Positions 38,757 through 47,603 of a stretch of DNA of 64,000 nucleotides are shown piece by piece. This stretch comes from Palleronia sp. LCG004 (GTDB taxonomy: Bacteria; Pseudomonadota; Alphaproteobacteria; Rhodobacterales; Rhodobacteraceae): NCBI RefSeq assembly GCF_032931615.1, contig NZ_CP136759.1:2546501-2610500 (forward strand), in the 5' to 3' direction. The translations under genes were made by a program, and so were the position numbers. Position 1 is the first letter of the stretch. Every line of letters starts with the position of its first letter. The notes beneath the pieces are model-generated. The model did no database searches. It was not told the origin of the DNA and worked only from the letters and a program-made list of their open reading frames with translations.

Positions 38757-38774
38757 ATGGAAAATCCGTTCCAT
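38757..38774. promoter_or_regulatory. RpiR operator upstream of the inositol regulator
   Basis: Perfect inverted repeat ATGGAA-N6-TTCCAT, ending 28 bp before the rpiR-type start at 38803. A related site TGAAA-N6-TTCCAT lies in front of iolG, so this is a likely autoregulatory site. Confidence 0.65.
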
Positions 38775-38802
38775 GCGCCCGACGCACCCGATCGGAGCAG
38801 CC

Positions 38803-39633
38803 ATGCAGGACGAAATGCCGGACATTCCCGCGACCCCGCCGCCGGATGTCGCCGCGTTGCACCGAACGATCGAGGAATCGCTGCCCTCGATGCCGAAGCG
38901 GCTCAAGCAATGCGGCGAGTTCGTGCTGCGCAACCCGCAACGCATCGCCGTCTCGAACGTTGCTGAAATCGCGCAGGCGGCGGGCGTGCAGCCCTCGGCC
39001 TTCGTGCGGTTCTGCAAACAGGTGGGATTTTCCGGCTTTTCAGCCTTCCAGAAGGTCTACAAGACCGAGCTGACCGATGGCTGGCCGACCTACGATGCGC
39101 GCCTTGCCCGGTTTCGCGAACTCGGTGCCCGGACCAGTCCGATCCTCCTCGAATTCGCGGGCGCGGGGCGAGCATCCCTCGACCGCATGGTCGAGGGGAT
39201 CGACCATGCCGCGCTCGAACGCGCGGTCGGCGTACTCAGCCGCGCCGACATGGTTCATATCGCGGCCATGCGGCGCAGTTTCGCGGCCGCGACATATCTG
39301 TTCTACACGTTCGACCGGATGCGGATCCCCGCCAATCTGCACGGGATGACGGGCGGCATCGTCAATGCGGGTGGCCTGCGCCCGAAAGACGCTCTCATCG
39401 CCATCTCCTATGCTCCCTATTCGTCCGAGACGATCGACCTCGCGCGCGAAGCACGGCTTCAGGGGCTCAAGGTCGTGGCGATCACAGACAAGGCGGAATC
39501 GCCTCTCGCCCGGCATGCCGACGAGATACTTCTCGTGCGCGAGATCGACGTCGATGCCTTCCGAACGCTGACGGCAACGCTGGTCCTCGCGACCACGCTC
39601 GCGGTCGGGGTCGGAGCGGCGCGCAAGCATTGA
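38803..39633 (+). CDS. RpiR/MurR-family regulator of inositol catabolism (IolR-like)
   Basis: 276 residues. N-terminal helix-turn-helix (about 12-95) with FVLRNPQRIAVSNVAEIAQA and VQPSAFVRFCKQVGFSGFSA, followed by a SIS domain (about 120-265) with VLSRADMVHIAAMRRSFAAA and ALIAISYAPYSSETIDLARE. RpiR-type proteins regulate iol genes in rhizobia and enterobacteria, sensing phosphorylated inositol intermediates. ATG 38803 has GGAG six bases upstream; ATG 38773 is the alternative and would overlap the operator. It precedes iolG by 113 bp. Confidence 0.88.
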   Translation: MQDEMPDIPATPPPDVAALHRTIEESLPSMPKRLKQCGEFVLRNPQRIAVSNVAEIAQAAGVQPSAFVRFCKQVGFSGFSAFQKVYKTELTDGWPTYDARLARFRELGARTSPILLEFAGAGRASLDRMVEGIDHAALERAVGVLSRADMVHIAAMRRSFAAATYLFYTFDRMRIPANLHGMTGGIVNAGGLRPKDALIAISYAPYSSETIDLAREARLQGLKVVAITDKAESPLARHADEILLVREIDVDAFRTLTATLVLATTLAVGVGAARKH

Positions 39634-39687
39634 AATATTACTTCCATAAATGTTGATGACATCGGCATAATGGAATATCTCGATCAT
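39630..39687. promoter_or_regulatory. iol promoter region with RpiR half sites
   Basis: TTGAAATATTACTTCCAT at 39630-39647 matches the 38757 operator in its TGxAA and TTCCAT parts. A second half site ATGGAA lies at 39670-39675, inverted relative to the first TTCCAT with 22 bases between. The first site touches the rpiR stop codon. This AT-rich stretch is the likely promoter of iolG onwards. Confidence 0.6.
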
Positions 39688-39746
39688 ATCCGGAATTGGA
39701 TCGATCGACGTATCGGTCCCGCCGGATCGAGGAGGAGAGCATCGCC

Positions 39747-40760
39747 ATGACCGTCACCTATGGTCTGATCGGCTGCGGCCGCATCGGCAAGGTCCACGCC
39801 GCTGCCATTGCCCGGACACCCGGCGCGACGCTCGCCGGGGCCTTCGATCCCGACGCCTCCGCCGCCGAGGAGGTCACGGCGCGCCACGGCGGCCAGCCCC
39901 GAAGCGTCGAGGACATCCTCGCCTCGGAGGAGATCGACGGCGTCCTGATCTGCACTCCCACCGACGGTCACGCCGACCTCATCGAACGCGCGGCCCGTGC
40001 TGGAAAGGCGATCTTCTGCGAGAAGCCCATCGACCTTTCGGTCGACCGGGCGCGCGCCTGCATCGCCGTGGCCGAGGATGCCGGAACGCCCCTCATGATC
40101 GGCTTCCAGCGTCGCTTCGACCCCGATTACCGCGCGCTCAAGTCGCGGATCACCAGCGGCGCGATCGGCACGGTCGAGATGGTCAACCTCACCTCCCGCG
40201 ATCCCGCGATGCAGCCTGCCTCCTATCTCAGGGGGTCTGGCGGGATCTTCCGTGACATGGTGATCCACGATTTCGACATCGCGCGCTGGCTGCTCGACGA
40301 CGAGGTGGTCCGGGTTCAGGCGACGGGCTCGGCCCTCATCGACCGGGGACTCGAGGAATTCGGCGATTTCGACAGCGTGAACACGCTTCTGACGACGGCG
40401 CGGGGCCGGCAATGCGTGATCTCGAACACGCGTCGCAGCCATTACGGCGCTGACATGCGGGCCGAGGTGTTGGGATCCGAGGGCGCGGCCTTCATGAAGA
40501 ACCACGACGGCGACCGGGTCAGCGTCGGCAAGGTCGACGGCTTCCGGCAGGAGCCGCTTCCGAACTTCTTCATCGACCGCTTCCACGAGGCCTATCTCGC
40601 CGAGATCGGGCATTTCACCGATTGCCTCCGCGAGGGGCGCGCCCCCGAGATCACCGGCCGCGACGGGCTCATGGCGCTGGTCCTGGCCGATGCCGCGACC
40701 CGCGCGGCGACCGAGGGCCGCGTGGTCGAGGTCGCCGAGATCCTCGACGGGGCGGGCTGA
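39747..40760 (+). CDS. iolG: myo-inositol 2-dehydrogenase
   Basis: 337 residues, Gfo/Idh/MocA family. Rossmann motif YGLIGCGRIGKVHAAAIART at the start and FCEKPIDLSVDRA near residue 92. Active-site segment MVIHDFDIARWLL contains the conserved His. IGFQRRFDPDYRAL is typical of IolG. It oxidises myo-inositol to 2-keto-myo-inositol (scyllo-inosose), the first step of the pathway whose following genes are directly downstream. GAGGAGAG precedes ATG 39747. Its stop overlaps iolC by one base. Confidence 0.92.
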   Translation: MTVTYGLIGCGRIGKVHAAAIARTPGATLAGAFDPDASAAEEVTARHGGQPRSVEDILASEEIDGVLICTPTDGHADLIERAARAGKAIFCEKPIDLSVDRARACIAVAEDAGTPLMIGFQRRFDPDYRALKSRITSGAIGTVEMVNLTSRDPAMQPASYLRGSGGIFRDMVIHDFDIARWLLDDEVVRVQATGSALIDRGLEEFGDFDSVNTLLTTARGRQCVISNTRRSHYGADMRAEVLGSEGAAFMKNHDGDRVSVGKVDGFRQEPLPNFFIDRFHEAYLAEIGHFTDCLREGRAPEITGRDGLMALVLADAATRAATEGRVVEVAEILDGAG

Positions 40761-42670
40761 TGCGCGATCTCGACGTCATCACGATCGGCCGCTCCTCCGT
40801 CGATCTCTACGGGATGCAGGTCGGCGGGCGGCTCGAGGACATGCGCTCGTTCCGCAAGTATATCGGCGGCAGCCCAACCAACATCGCGGCCGGAACCGCC
40901 CGGCTCGGCCTGCGCTCGGCGCTCATGACGCGCGTCGGCGACGAGGCGATGGGCCGCTTCATCCGCGAGGAGCTGGTCCGCGAAGGCGTAGACGTCACCG
41001 CCGTGGCGACCGATCCGCAGCGTCTCACCGCGCTGGCCATTCTCGGCATCGAGGCGCAGGACCGCTTTCCGCTGATCTTCTACCGCACCGATTGCGCCGA
41101 CATGGCCCTGTCCGAGAACGATGTGGACGAGGGCTTCATCGCCCGCGCCCGCGCCGTCGTGGCGACCGGCACGCATCTGTCGAACCCGCAGACCGAGCGC
41201 GCGGTCCTGAAGGCGCTGGATCTGGCACGCAGCAACGGCTGCCGCACCGCGCTCGACATCGACTATCGACCGAACCTCTGGGGGCTCGCCGGTCACGACG
41301 CGGGGGAAGAACGGTTCATCGCGTCCGATGCCGTGACGAAGAAGCTGCGATCGACCCTGCATCTCTTCGATCTCGTCGTCGGCACCGAGGAGGAATTTCA
41401 CATCGCCGGCGGCACCACCGACACGATCGCGGCTTTGCGCGCGGTTCGCGAGGTCTCGGACGCCACGCTCGTCTGCAAGCGGGGGGCGATGGGGGCTGCG
41501 GCCTTTCCGGGTCCGATCCCGGACGATCTCGACGCGGGAGAGGTCGGCCCCGGCTTTCCGATCGAGATCTTCAATGTGCTGGGCGCGGGCGACGGTTTCA
41601 TGAGCGGGCTGCTCAAGGGGTGGCTCGACGACGAGGATTGGCCGACCGCCCTCAAATACGCCAATGCCTGCGGGGCCTTCGCCGTCTCACGTCATGGCTG
41701 CGCCCCGGCCTACCCCACATGGGAGGAGCTCCGCTTCTTCTTCGGGCGCGGAATCGTCACGCCCGCGCTGCGCAAGGACCGCGATCTCGAACAGGTGCAT
41801 TGGGCGACCACGCGGATCGGTGACTTGCCCGACCTGCGCGTCTTCGCGTTCGATCACCGCGCGCAGTTCGAGGAGATGGAAGGGGCCACGCCGCAGAAGA
41901 TCGCCGCCTTCAAGCGGCTCTGCCTCGATGCGACGCGCGACGTCGCGGATGGCCGGGAGGGCTACGGACTTCTTTGCGACGAACGTCTGGGACAGGCCGC
42001 CCTTCACGGCGCGGCGGGACGCGGCCTGTGGGTCGGCCGCCCCGTCGAGATCCCCGGCTCGCGGCCCCTGCGGCTCGAGGAGATCGGCGAGGATTTCGGC
42101 GGCCTGTCGGAATGGCCCCGCGATCACGTGGTCAAGTGTCTGTGCTTCTGCCATCCCGACGACGACGCGGCGATGTGGGACGACCAGCTCGCCACGCTCA
42201 CTCGTCTGGCCGAGGCCGCGCGGCGCAACGCGCTGGAATTCCTGCTCGAGATCATTCCGTCGAAGGTCGGCCCCGTCGGCGACGACACGACAGCCGATCT
42301 CGTCCGCCGCATCCACGCCGCCGGCATCCGTCCCGACTGGTGGAAGCTCGAACCGCAGCCAACCGAGCTCGCCTGGACCCGGACCTGCGCCGCGATCGAG
42401 GAGGGCGACCCGCATGTCCGCGGTATCCTCGTCCTCGGGCTCGACGCGCCGACCGACGAGCTGCGCGAAGGGTTCCGCCTTGCCGCACGGCACCCCATGG
42501 TCAAGGGCTTCGCCATCGGACGGACGATCTTCGGCGATGCGGCGCGCGCCTGGATGGCAGGCCAGATCGACGATGCCGAGGCCTCGCGACGCATGCGCGG
42601 GGAATTCGGCGCGATGGCCGCCGCATGGGACGCGGCACGCGACGCCGCGACGAGGGAGGAGACAGCATGA
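40760..42670 (+). CDS. iolC: 5-dehydro-2-deoxygluconokinase fused to a DUF2090 aldolase-like domain
   Basis: 636 residues. The N-terminal half (about 1-330) is a PfkB kinase: DVITIGRSSVDLYGMQVGG, KYIGGSPTNIAAGTARLG, and NVLGAGDGFMSGLL with catalytic Asp278. The C-terminal half (about 335-625) is DUF2090, a TIM-barrel region (LRVFAFDHRAQFEEMEGATP, LLCDERLGQAALHGAAGRGL, WWKLEPQPTELAW) thought to provide the next aldolase step of inositol breakdown. Such fusions are common in alphaproteobacteria. It follows iolG (TGATG) and overlaps iolD by 4 bp. Confidence 0.93.
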   Translation: MRDLDVITIGRSSVDLYGMQVGGRLEDMRSFRKYIGGSPTNIAAGTARLGLRSALMTRVGDEAMGRFIREELVREGVDVTAVATDPQRLTALAILGIEAQDRFPLIFYRTDCADMALSENDVDEGFIARARAVVATGTHLSNPQTERAVLKALDLARSNGCRTALDIDYRPNLWGLAGHDAGEERFIASDAVTKKLRSTLHLFDLVVGTEEEFHIAGGTTDTIAALRAVREVSDATLVCKRGAMGAAAFPGPIPDDLDAGEVGPGFPIEIFNVLGAGDGFMSGLLKGWLDDEDWPTALKYANACGAFAVSRHGCAPAYPTWEELRFFFGRGIVTPALRKDRDLEQVHWATTRIGDLPDLRVFAFDHRAQFEEMEGATPQKIAAFKRLCLDATRDVADGREGYGLLCDERLGQAALHGAAGRGLWVGRPVEIPGSRPLRLEEIGEDFGGLSEWPRDHVVKCLCFCHPDDDAAMWDDQLATLTRLAEAARRNALEFLLEIIPSKVGPVGDDTTADLVRRIHAAGIRPDWWKLEPQPTELAWTRTCAAIEEGDPHVRGILVLGLDAPTDELREGFRLAARHPMVKGFAIGRTIFGDAARAWMAGQIDDAEASRRMRGEFGAMAAAWDAARDAATREETA

Positions 42671-44496
42671 AGACGGTGAGACTGACCGCCGCCCAGGCCA
42701 TGGTGCGCCATGTCGCGGCCCAGAAGAACGCCGATGGCGACCCCTTCATCGAAGGGGTCTGGGCGATCTTCGGCCACGGCAACGTCGCGGCTTTGGGCGA
42801 AGCGCTCCACACCCATCGCGACCGGATCCGCACCTATCGCGGTCAGAACGAACAGGGCATGTGCCACGCCGCCATCGCCTATGCCAAGGAACTCGGACGC
42901 AAGCGCGCGATGGCGGTCACGGCCTCGATCGGGCCGGGCTCGACCAACATGGTGACGGCCGCGGCGCTTGCACACGTGAACCGCCTGCCGGTCCTTCTCA
43001 TACCCTCCGACGTCTTCGCGGGACGCCAGCCCGATCCCGTCCTGCAACAGATCGAGCCCTTTCACGACGGCACGATTACCGCGAATGACGCATTCCGCCC
43101 CGTCAGCGCCTATTTCGACCGGATCACCCGACCCGAACAGCTTCTGACCGCCCTGCCGCGCGCATTCGCAACGATGACCGACCCGGCAAGCTGCGGACCC
43201 GCCACCATCTCGATCTGCCAGGACGTGCAGGCCGAGGCGTGGGATTTCCCCGAAAGCTTCTTCGAGGAACGTGTCTGGACCGCGCGCCGGCCCCGCCCCG
43301 ACGAGGACGACGTGGCCCGTCTGGCCGAGGCCCTGCGCGATGCGAAGCGCCCCCTGATCGTCGCGGGCGGCGGCGTGCATTATTCCGACGCCTGCGAGGC
43401 GCTCAGAACCTTCGCCGAGACCCACGGCATCCCCGTCTCGGAAACCCAATCCGGCAAGGGCGCGATGCCCTGGGATCATCCGATGGCCCTGGGCGGCATT
43501 GGGGTCTCGGGCTCGGACGCGTCGAACCGCTACGCGGCCGAGGCGGATCTGGTGATCGGGATCGGCACGCGGTTCCAGGATTTCACCACCGGCTCCTGGC
43601 GACTCTTCCAGAATCCCGACCTGCGCTTCGCCCAGGTGAACGTCGTGCCCTTCGACGCCTACAAGCGGCGCGCCCTTCCCGTGATCGGGGATGCCCGCGC
43701 GGGGATAGAGGCGCTCGGCGCGGCGCTCGGGGATCACCATGCCGGTGCCGATGTCTCGGCGATCCGCGAGGATTGGTTCGCAGAGGTCGCCTCGGTCACC
43801 GATGCGCCCGGCGACGACAACGAACTGCCTTCCGACCAGCAGGTGATCGGCGCGGTGCAGCGCGCCGCAACCCTGGACAGTGTCGTCATGTGCGCCGCCG
43901 GCACCATGCCCGGCGAGCTTCAGAAGCTCTGGAAGCCGTGGAAGCCCGGTTCCTACCACATGGAATACGGCTATTCCTGCATGGGATACGAGCTTGCCGG
44001 CGCGATGGGCATGAAGATGGCCCGGCCCGACAAGGACGTGATCTGCATGGTCGGCGACGGCAGCTACATGATGCTCAACAGCGAGATCGCGACCGCCGCG
44101 ATGATGGGTCTGGGCTTCACCGTCGTACTGACCGACAATCGCGGATACGGCTGCATCAACCGCCTGCAGCAGGGCAGCGGCAGCCCCGAATTCAACAACC
44201 TCTACGAACATGTCGAACGGGAGGAGATGCCCCAGATCGATTTCGTCGCGCATGCCCGGGCGATGGGCGCGGATGCGGTCAAGGTCACCTCCATCGCCGA
44301 GCTCAAGGACGAAATCGCCCGCGCTCGCGGCAAGACCCGTCCGCAGGTCATCGTGATCGACACCACGCCCTACCCCCCGAAGGATATCGGCGGCGCGTTC
44401 TGGGACGTGGTCCCGCCGGAGGTTTCCGAACTCGAAACGGCCCGCACCGCACGCCGCCGCTACGACGACATGATCAAGGACAGGTTCAAGGCATGA
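42667..44496 (+). CDS. iolD: 3D-(3,5/4)-trihydroxycyclohexane-1,2-dione hydrolase
   Basis: 609 residues, thiamine-diphosphate enzyme of the acetolactate synthase fold. N-terminal pyrimidine-binding domain with GQNEQGMCHAAIAYAKELGR (catalytic Glu), a central domain, and a C-terminal domain with the ThDP motif GDGSYMMLNSEIATAAMMGL starting at residue 463. IolD-specific context is HMEYGYSCMGYELAGAMGMK. It opens the cyclohexane ring of the inositol intermediate. The gene overlaps iolC and iolE by 4 bp each. Confidence 0.95.
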   Translation: MKTVRLTAAQAMVRHVAAQKNADGDPFIEGVWAIFGHGNVAALGEALHTHRDRIRTYRGQNEQGMCHAAIAYAKELGRKRAMAVTASIGPGSTNMVTAAALAHVNRLPVLLIPSDVFAGRQPDPVLQQIEPFHDGTITANDAFRPVSAYFDRITRPEQLLTALPRAFATMTDPASCGPATISICQDVQAEAWDFPESFFEERVWTARRPRPDEDDVARLAEALRDAKRPLIVAGGGVHYSDACEALRTFAETHGIPVSETQSGKGAMPWDHPMALGGIGVSGSDASNRYAAEADLVIGIGTRFQDFTTGSWRLFQNPDLRFAQVNVVPFDAYKRRALPVIGDARAGIEALGAALGDHHAGADVSAIREDWFAEVASVTDAPGDDNELPSDQQVIGAVQRAATLDSVVMCAAGTMPGELQKLWKPWKPGSYHMEYGYSCMGYELAGAMGMKMARPDKDVICMVGDGSYMMLNSEIATAAMMGLGFTVVLTDNRGYGCINRLQQGSGSPEFNNLYEHVEREEMPQIDFVAHARAMGADAVKVTSIAELKDEIARARGKTRPQVIVIDTTPYPPKDIGGAFWDVVPPEVSELETARTARRRYDDMIKDRFKA

Positions 44497-45392
44497 TCCG
44501 CTACGGCACCAACCCGATCGCATGGTCGAACGACGACGATTGGTCGATCGGCGATCACATCAGCCTCGAGCAATGCCTCGACGATTGCCGCCGGATCGGC
44601 TTCGACGGGATCGAGAAGGGCCACAAGATGCCCGACGACGGTACGGAGCTGAAATCGAAACTTGAGGAATACGGTCTCGGCTTCGCCGCCGGGTGGTTCT
44701 CGACCAACCTGCTCGTCAACGACATCGAAACCGAGAAAAAGGCGCTGCGGGACTGGATCGCCTTCACCCGGGCCGCGGGCGGCAGCCACATCAATGCCTG
44801 CGAATGCTCCAACACCGTCCACGGCAGCGACGACATCGCGGTGAACGACCGGCCCGTCCTCGACGATGCAGAATGGGATCGTTTCATGACCGGCCTCGAG
44901 GCCCTCATGACCCTCGCGCGGGACGAAGGCGTCGCGATGGGGTACCATCACCACATGGGCACGATCGTCGAATCCGAGGCCGACATCCACCGCTTCATGG
45001 AGATGGCGGGACCGAACACGCGGCTGCTTCTCGATACGGGCCACGCGGTCTTCGGCGGGGCCGATCCCGCCGCGCTCGCCACGCGCTACATGGACCGGAT
45101 CAGCCACCTGCACTTCAAGAACATCCGCCCCGCCCTCATGCGGCAGGTCCGCGACGAGGGGCTGAGCTTCCTCGAAGGGGTGCGCCGCGGCGTCTTCACC
45201 GTGCCGGGCGATCCCGAAGGCTGCGTCGACATGATGCCCGTCCTGCGGGCCGCGGCCGATGCGGGCTACGACGGCTGGCTCATCATCGAGGCCGAGCAGG
45301 ATCCCGCCACGCGCGATCCGGTCGAGTATCAGAGCGTGGGGTTCACCGCGCTGAAGGACATGGCGCGCCAGGCGGGGCTCGACCGCCGCTAG
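44493..45392 (+). CDS. iolE: myo-inosose-2 dehydratase
   Basis: 299 residues, AP-endonuclease-2-like TIM barrel. Metal ligands are in FDGIEKGHKMP (Glu), MGYHHHMGTIVESE (His), LLLDTGHAVFGGADP (Asp, His) and DGWLIIEAEQDP (Glu). The N-terminus RYGTNPIAWSNDDDW is the usual IolE start. It dehydrates scyllo-inosose to the trihydroxycyclohexanedione used by IolD. Starts within the iolD stop (ATGA); iolB follows after 29 bp. Confidence 0.94.
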   Translation: MIRYGTNPIAWSNDDDWSIGDHISLEQCLDDCRRIGFDGIEKGHKMPDDGTELKSKLEEYGLGFAAGWFSTNLLVNDIETEKKALRDWIAFTRAAGGSHINACECSNTVHGSDDIAVNDRPVLDDAEWDRFMTGLEALMTLARDEGVAMGYHHHMGTIVESEADIHRFMEMAGPNTRLLLDTGHAVFGGADPAALATRYMDRISHLHFKNIRPALMRQVRDEGLSFLEGVRRGVFTVPGDPEGCVDMMPVLRAAADAGYDGWLIIEAEQDPATRDPVEYQSVGFTALKDMARQAGLDRR

Positions 45393-45421
45393 GGCGCGCG
45401 CCCGGACAGGAAGGACGAGAG

Positions 45422-46246
45422 ATGAGCGATCTGCTGAGACGGCCCTCGGGCGAAACGGGGCGCATCCACCACATCACCCCCGAAACCGCGCGCAGCCCGC
45501 TCTCGCCCGACTGGTCCTATGTCGGCTTCAGCTGCTACCGCCTCGCCCCCGGCGAGACTGCAGAAGAGGCCACCGGCGACCGCGAAGCCATCCTCGTGCT
45601 CGTCGAAGGCAAGGCCGAGCTCTCGGCAGGCGGAACCGATTTCGGCGAGATGGGCGACCGGATGGATGTCTTCGAGAAGACCCCGCCCCACTGCCTCTAC
45701 GTCCCGAACGGCAGCGACTGGCAGGCCCGCGCCACCACCCCTTGCGTCATTGGCGTCTGCACCGCACCCGGTGCGGGCGGCCACGAAGCGCGGAGGATCG
45801 GCCCCGCCGACATCGCCCTCACCCCCCGCGGCAAGGGCACGAACACACGCTACATCAACGCCATCGCCATGGAGGAGCGCGACGTCGCCGACAGCCTGCT
45901 GGTGACAGAGGTCTTCACGCCCGCCGGCCATTGGTCGTCCTATCCGCCGCATCGCCACGACGAGGACGACTTTCCGGACATGACCTATCTCGAGGAGACC
46001 TATTACCACCGCCTCGACCCCGCACAGGGATACGGGCATCAGCGCGTCTTCACCGAAGACGGAACCCTCGACGAGACGATGAGCGTCGCGAACCACGACG
46101 TCGTCCTGGTCCCGAAAGGCCATCATCCCTGTGCCGCACCCCATGGCTACGAGATGTACTACCTCAACGTGATGGCCGGGCCGCGCCGGAACTGGCGGTT
46201 CCGGAACCACCCCGATCACGACTGGATCGCCAAGCGCGACGCCTGA
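45422..46246 (+). CDS. iolB: 5-deoxy-glucuronate isomerase
   Basis: 274 residues, double-cupin metal enzyme that converts 5-deoxy-glucuronate to 2-deoxy-5-keto-gluconate, the substrate of IolC. Second-cupin metal segment HWSSYPPHRHDEDDFP carries the His and Glu ligands, followed by YLEETYYHRLDPAQGYGHQR. GGACGAGAG precedes ATG 45422. It is the last gene of the iol operon; iolA and an inositol transporter are not in the window. Confidence 0.94.
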   Translation: MSDLLRRPSGETGRIHHITPETARSPLSPDWSYVGFSCYRLAPGETAEEATGDREAILVLVEGKAELSAGGTDFGEMGDRMDVFEKTPPHCLYVPNGSDWQARATTPCVIGVCTAPGAGGHEARRIGPADIALTPRGKGTNTRYINAIAMEERDVADSLLVTEVFTPAGHWSSYPPHRHDEDDFPDMTYLEETYYHRLDPAQGYGHQRVFTEDGTLDETMSVANHDVVLVPKGHHPCAAPHGYEMYYLNVMAGPRRNWRFRNHPDHDWIAKRDA

Positions 46247-46297
46247 CGGTCGCGGTGCGGCTTTATCCTTCTTTCTCAGAGCGTCCCCCGGGCCCTG

Positions 46298-46320
46298 ACA
46301 GGTTTCGCGGCGAAACCTGT
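46298..46320. terminator. hairpin after the iol operon
   Basis: Perfect 10-bp stem ACAGGTTTCG / CGAAACCTGT with loop CGG, 51 bp after the iolB stop. No T-tract follows directly, so it may be an intrinsic terminator of weak type or an RNA-stabilising end. Confidence 0.6.
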
Positions 46321-46380
46321 GTGTCGGGGCGACCTCTCCGTGTTGGCACTTCTCTGTGTTGGCGGGGATATTTTTCGCGA

Positions 46381-46409
46381 TTGACCCTACTATCCGGTAG
46401 GTTTATGGG
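46381..46409 (+). promoter_or_regulatory. promoter with palindromic operator for the Gfo/Idh-DUF993 operon
   Basis: TTGACC (46381-46386), 17-base spacer, TATGGG (46404-46409). Inside the spacer lies the inverted repeat CCTAC-TATCCG-GTAGG (46386-46401). A repressor bound there would block the promoter. The repeat shares CCTACnATnnGGTA with the site at 53703-53718, and the operon encodes its own TetR protein. Confidence 0.72.
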
Positions 46410-46442
46410 TTCGGGGAGGAATTCAGCAGGAGGAGCGGGAGA

Positions 46443-47603
46443 GTGAAACACCAACGCATCGGCATCATCATGCACGGCGTGACCGGGCGGATGGGGATGA
46501 ACCAGCACCTGATCCGGTCGGTTCTGGCGATCCGCGCGCAGGGGGGCGTGACGCTTTCGGACGGCTCGCGGCTGATGCCCGATCCGATCATCGTGGGGCG
46601 CAACGGCGACAAGATCGAGGCGCTGGCCCGCCGGCACGGGGTGGAGCGGTTCACGACCGATCTCGACGCGGCGCTGGCCAATCCCGACGACACGGTGTTC
46701 TTCGACGCGGCCTCGACGCAGATGCGTCCGGGCCTGCTGCGGCGCGCGATCGACGCGGGCAAGCACGTCTATTCGGAGAAGCCCGTGAGCGAGGGGCTCG
46801 ACGAGGCGGTCGCCATCGCGCGCCATGCCCGCGAGAAGGGTGTGAAGAACGGCATCGTGCACGACAAGCTCGACCTGCCGGGGCTCGTGAAGCTGAGGCG
46901 TCTGCGGGATCTGGGCTTCTTCGGCAAGATGCTGAGCGTGAAGGGCGAGTTCGGCTACTGGGTCTTCACCGGCGACGACCTCGCGCCGCAGCGTCCGTCG
47001 TGGAACTACCGCGCCGAGGACGGGGGCGGGATGATCTCGGACATGCTGTGCCACTGGCGCTACGTGCTCGACAACGTGGTGGCCCCGGTGAAGTCGGTGA
47101 GCTGCCTGGGCTTCACCCATGTGGACACGCGCCTCGACGAGGCGGGCGCGCGGTTCAGGGCCACGGCCGACGACGCGGCCTACGCGACCTTCCTGCTCGA
47201 CGGTCCCGACGGCGAGATCGTGGCGCATATCAATTCCAGCTGGTGCACGCGGGTGCGCCGCGACGACCTGGTGACGTTCCAGATCGACGGGACGCACGGC
47301 TCGGCGGTGGCGGGCCTGCACGATTGCTGGTCGCAGCACCGCGTCAACACGCCCAAGCCCGTCTGGAACCCCGACGAGCCGCAGCAGATCGACTTCTTCG
47401 AGAACTGGGAGGAGGTCCCCGACAACACGGTCTTCGACAACGGCTTCAAGGTGCAGTGGGAGCAGTTCCTGCGCCACGTGGCCGAGGATGCGCCGTTCTC
47501 CTACACGCTGGCCGAGGGGGCCAAGGGCGTGCAGCTGGCGCAGGCGGGCTACCTGTCGTCGAAGGAGCGTCGCTGGGTCGACCTCGAGGATCTGGGGCTG
47601 TGA
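46443..47603 (+). CDS. Gfo/Idh/MocA-family oxidoreductase, DUF993-associated
   Basis: 386 residues. The nucleotide-binding motif is unusual: IGIIMHGVTGRMGMNQHLIR, closer to the dihydrodipicolinate-reductase style than the GxGxxG of its neighbours. It is followed by VYSEKPVSEGLDEAVAIAR (catalytic Lys). The C-terminal domain contains KGEFGYWVFTGDDLAPQRPS and DGGGMISDMLCHWRYVLDN with the conserved His. The insertion between the first and second strands (AQGGVTLSDGSRLMPDPIIV) is characteristic of this subgroup. The reaction is unknown; oxidation of a sugar or glycoside hydroxyl is likely. It overlaps the DUF993 gene by 4 bp. Confidence 0.88.
   Translation: MKHQRIGIIMHGVTGRMGMNQHLIRSVLAIRAQGGVTLSDGSRLMPDPIIVGRNGDKIEALARRHGVERFTTDLDAALANPDDTVFFDAASTQMRPGLLRRAIDAGKHVYSEKPVSEGLDEAVAIARHAREKGVKNGIVHDKLDLPGLVKLRRLRDLGFFGKMLSVKGEFGYWVFTGDDLAPQRPSWNYRAEDGGGMISDMLCHWRYVLDNVVAPVKSVSCLGFTHVDTRLDEAGARFRATADDAAYATFLLDGPDGEIVAHINSSWCTRVRRDDLVTFQIDGTHGSAVAGLHDCWSQHRVNTPKPVWNPDEPQQIDFFENWEEVPDNTVFDNGFKVQWEQFLRHVAEDAPFSYTLAEGAKGVQLAQAGYLSSKERRWVDLEDLGL

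Noticed and set aside
42124..44523. A 799-residue minus-strand open frame
   Set aside because: It is antisense to iolC and iolD, which have all their family motifs.
46298..46320. The hairpin after iolB as a riboswitch or regulatory RNA
   Set aside because: It is a single short stem without further conserved structure and precedes the next promoter; a transcription end is the simpler reading.
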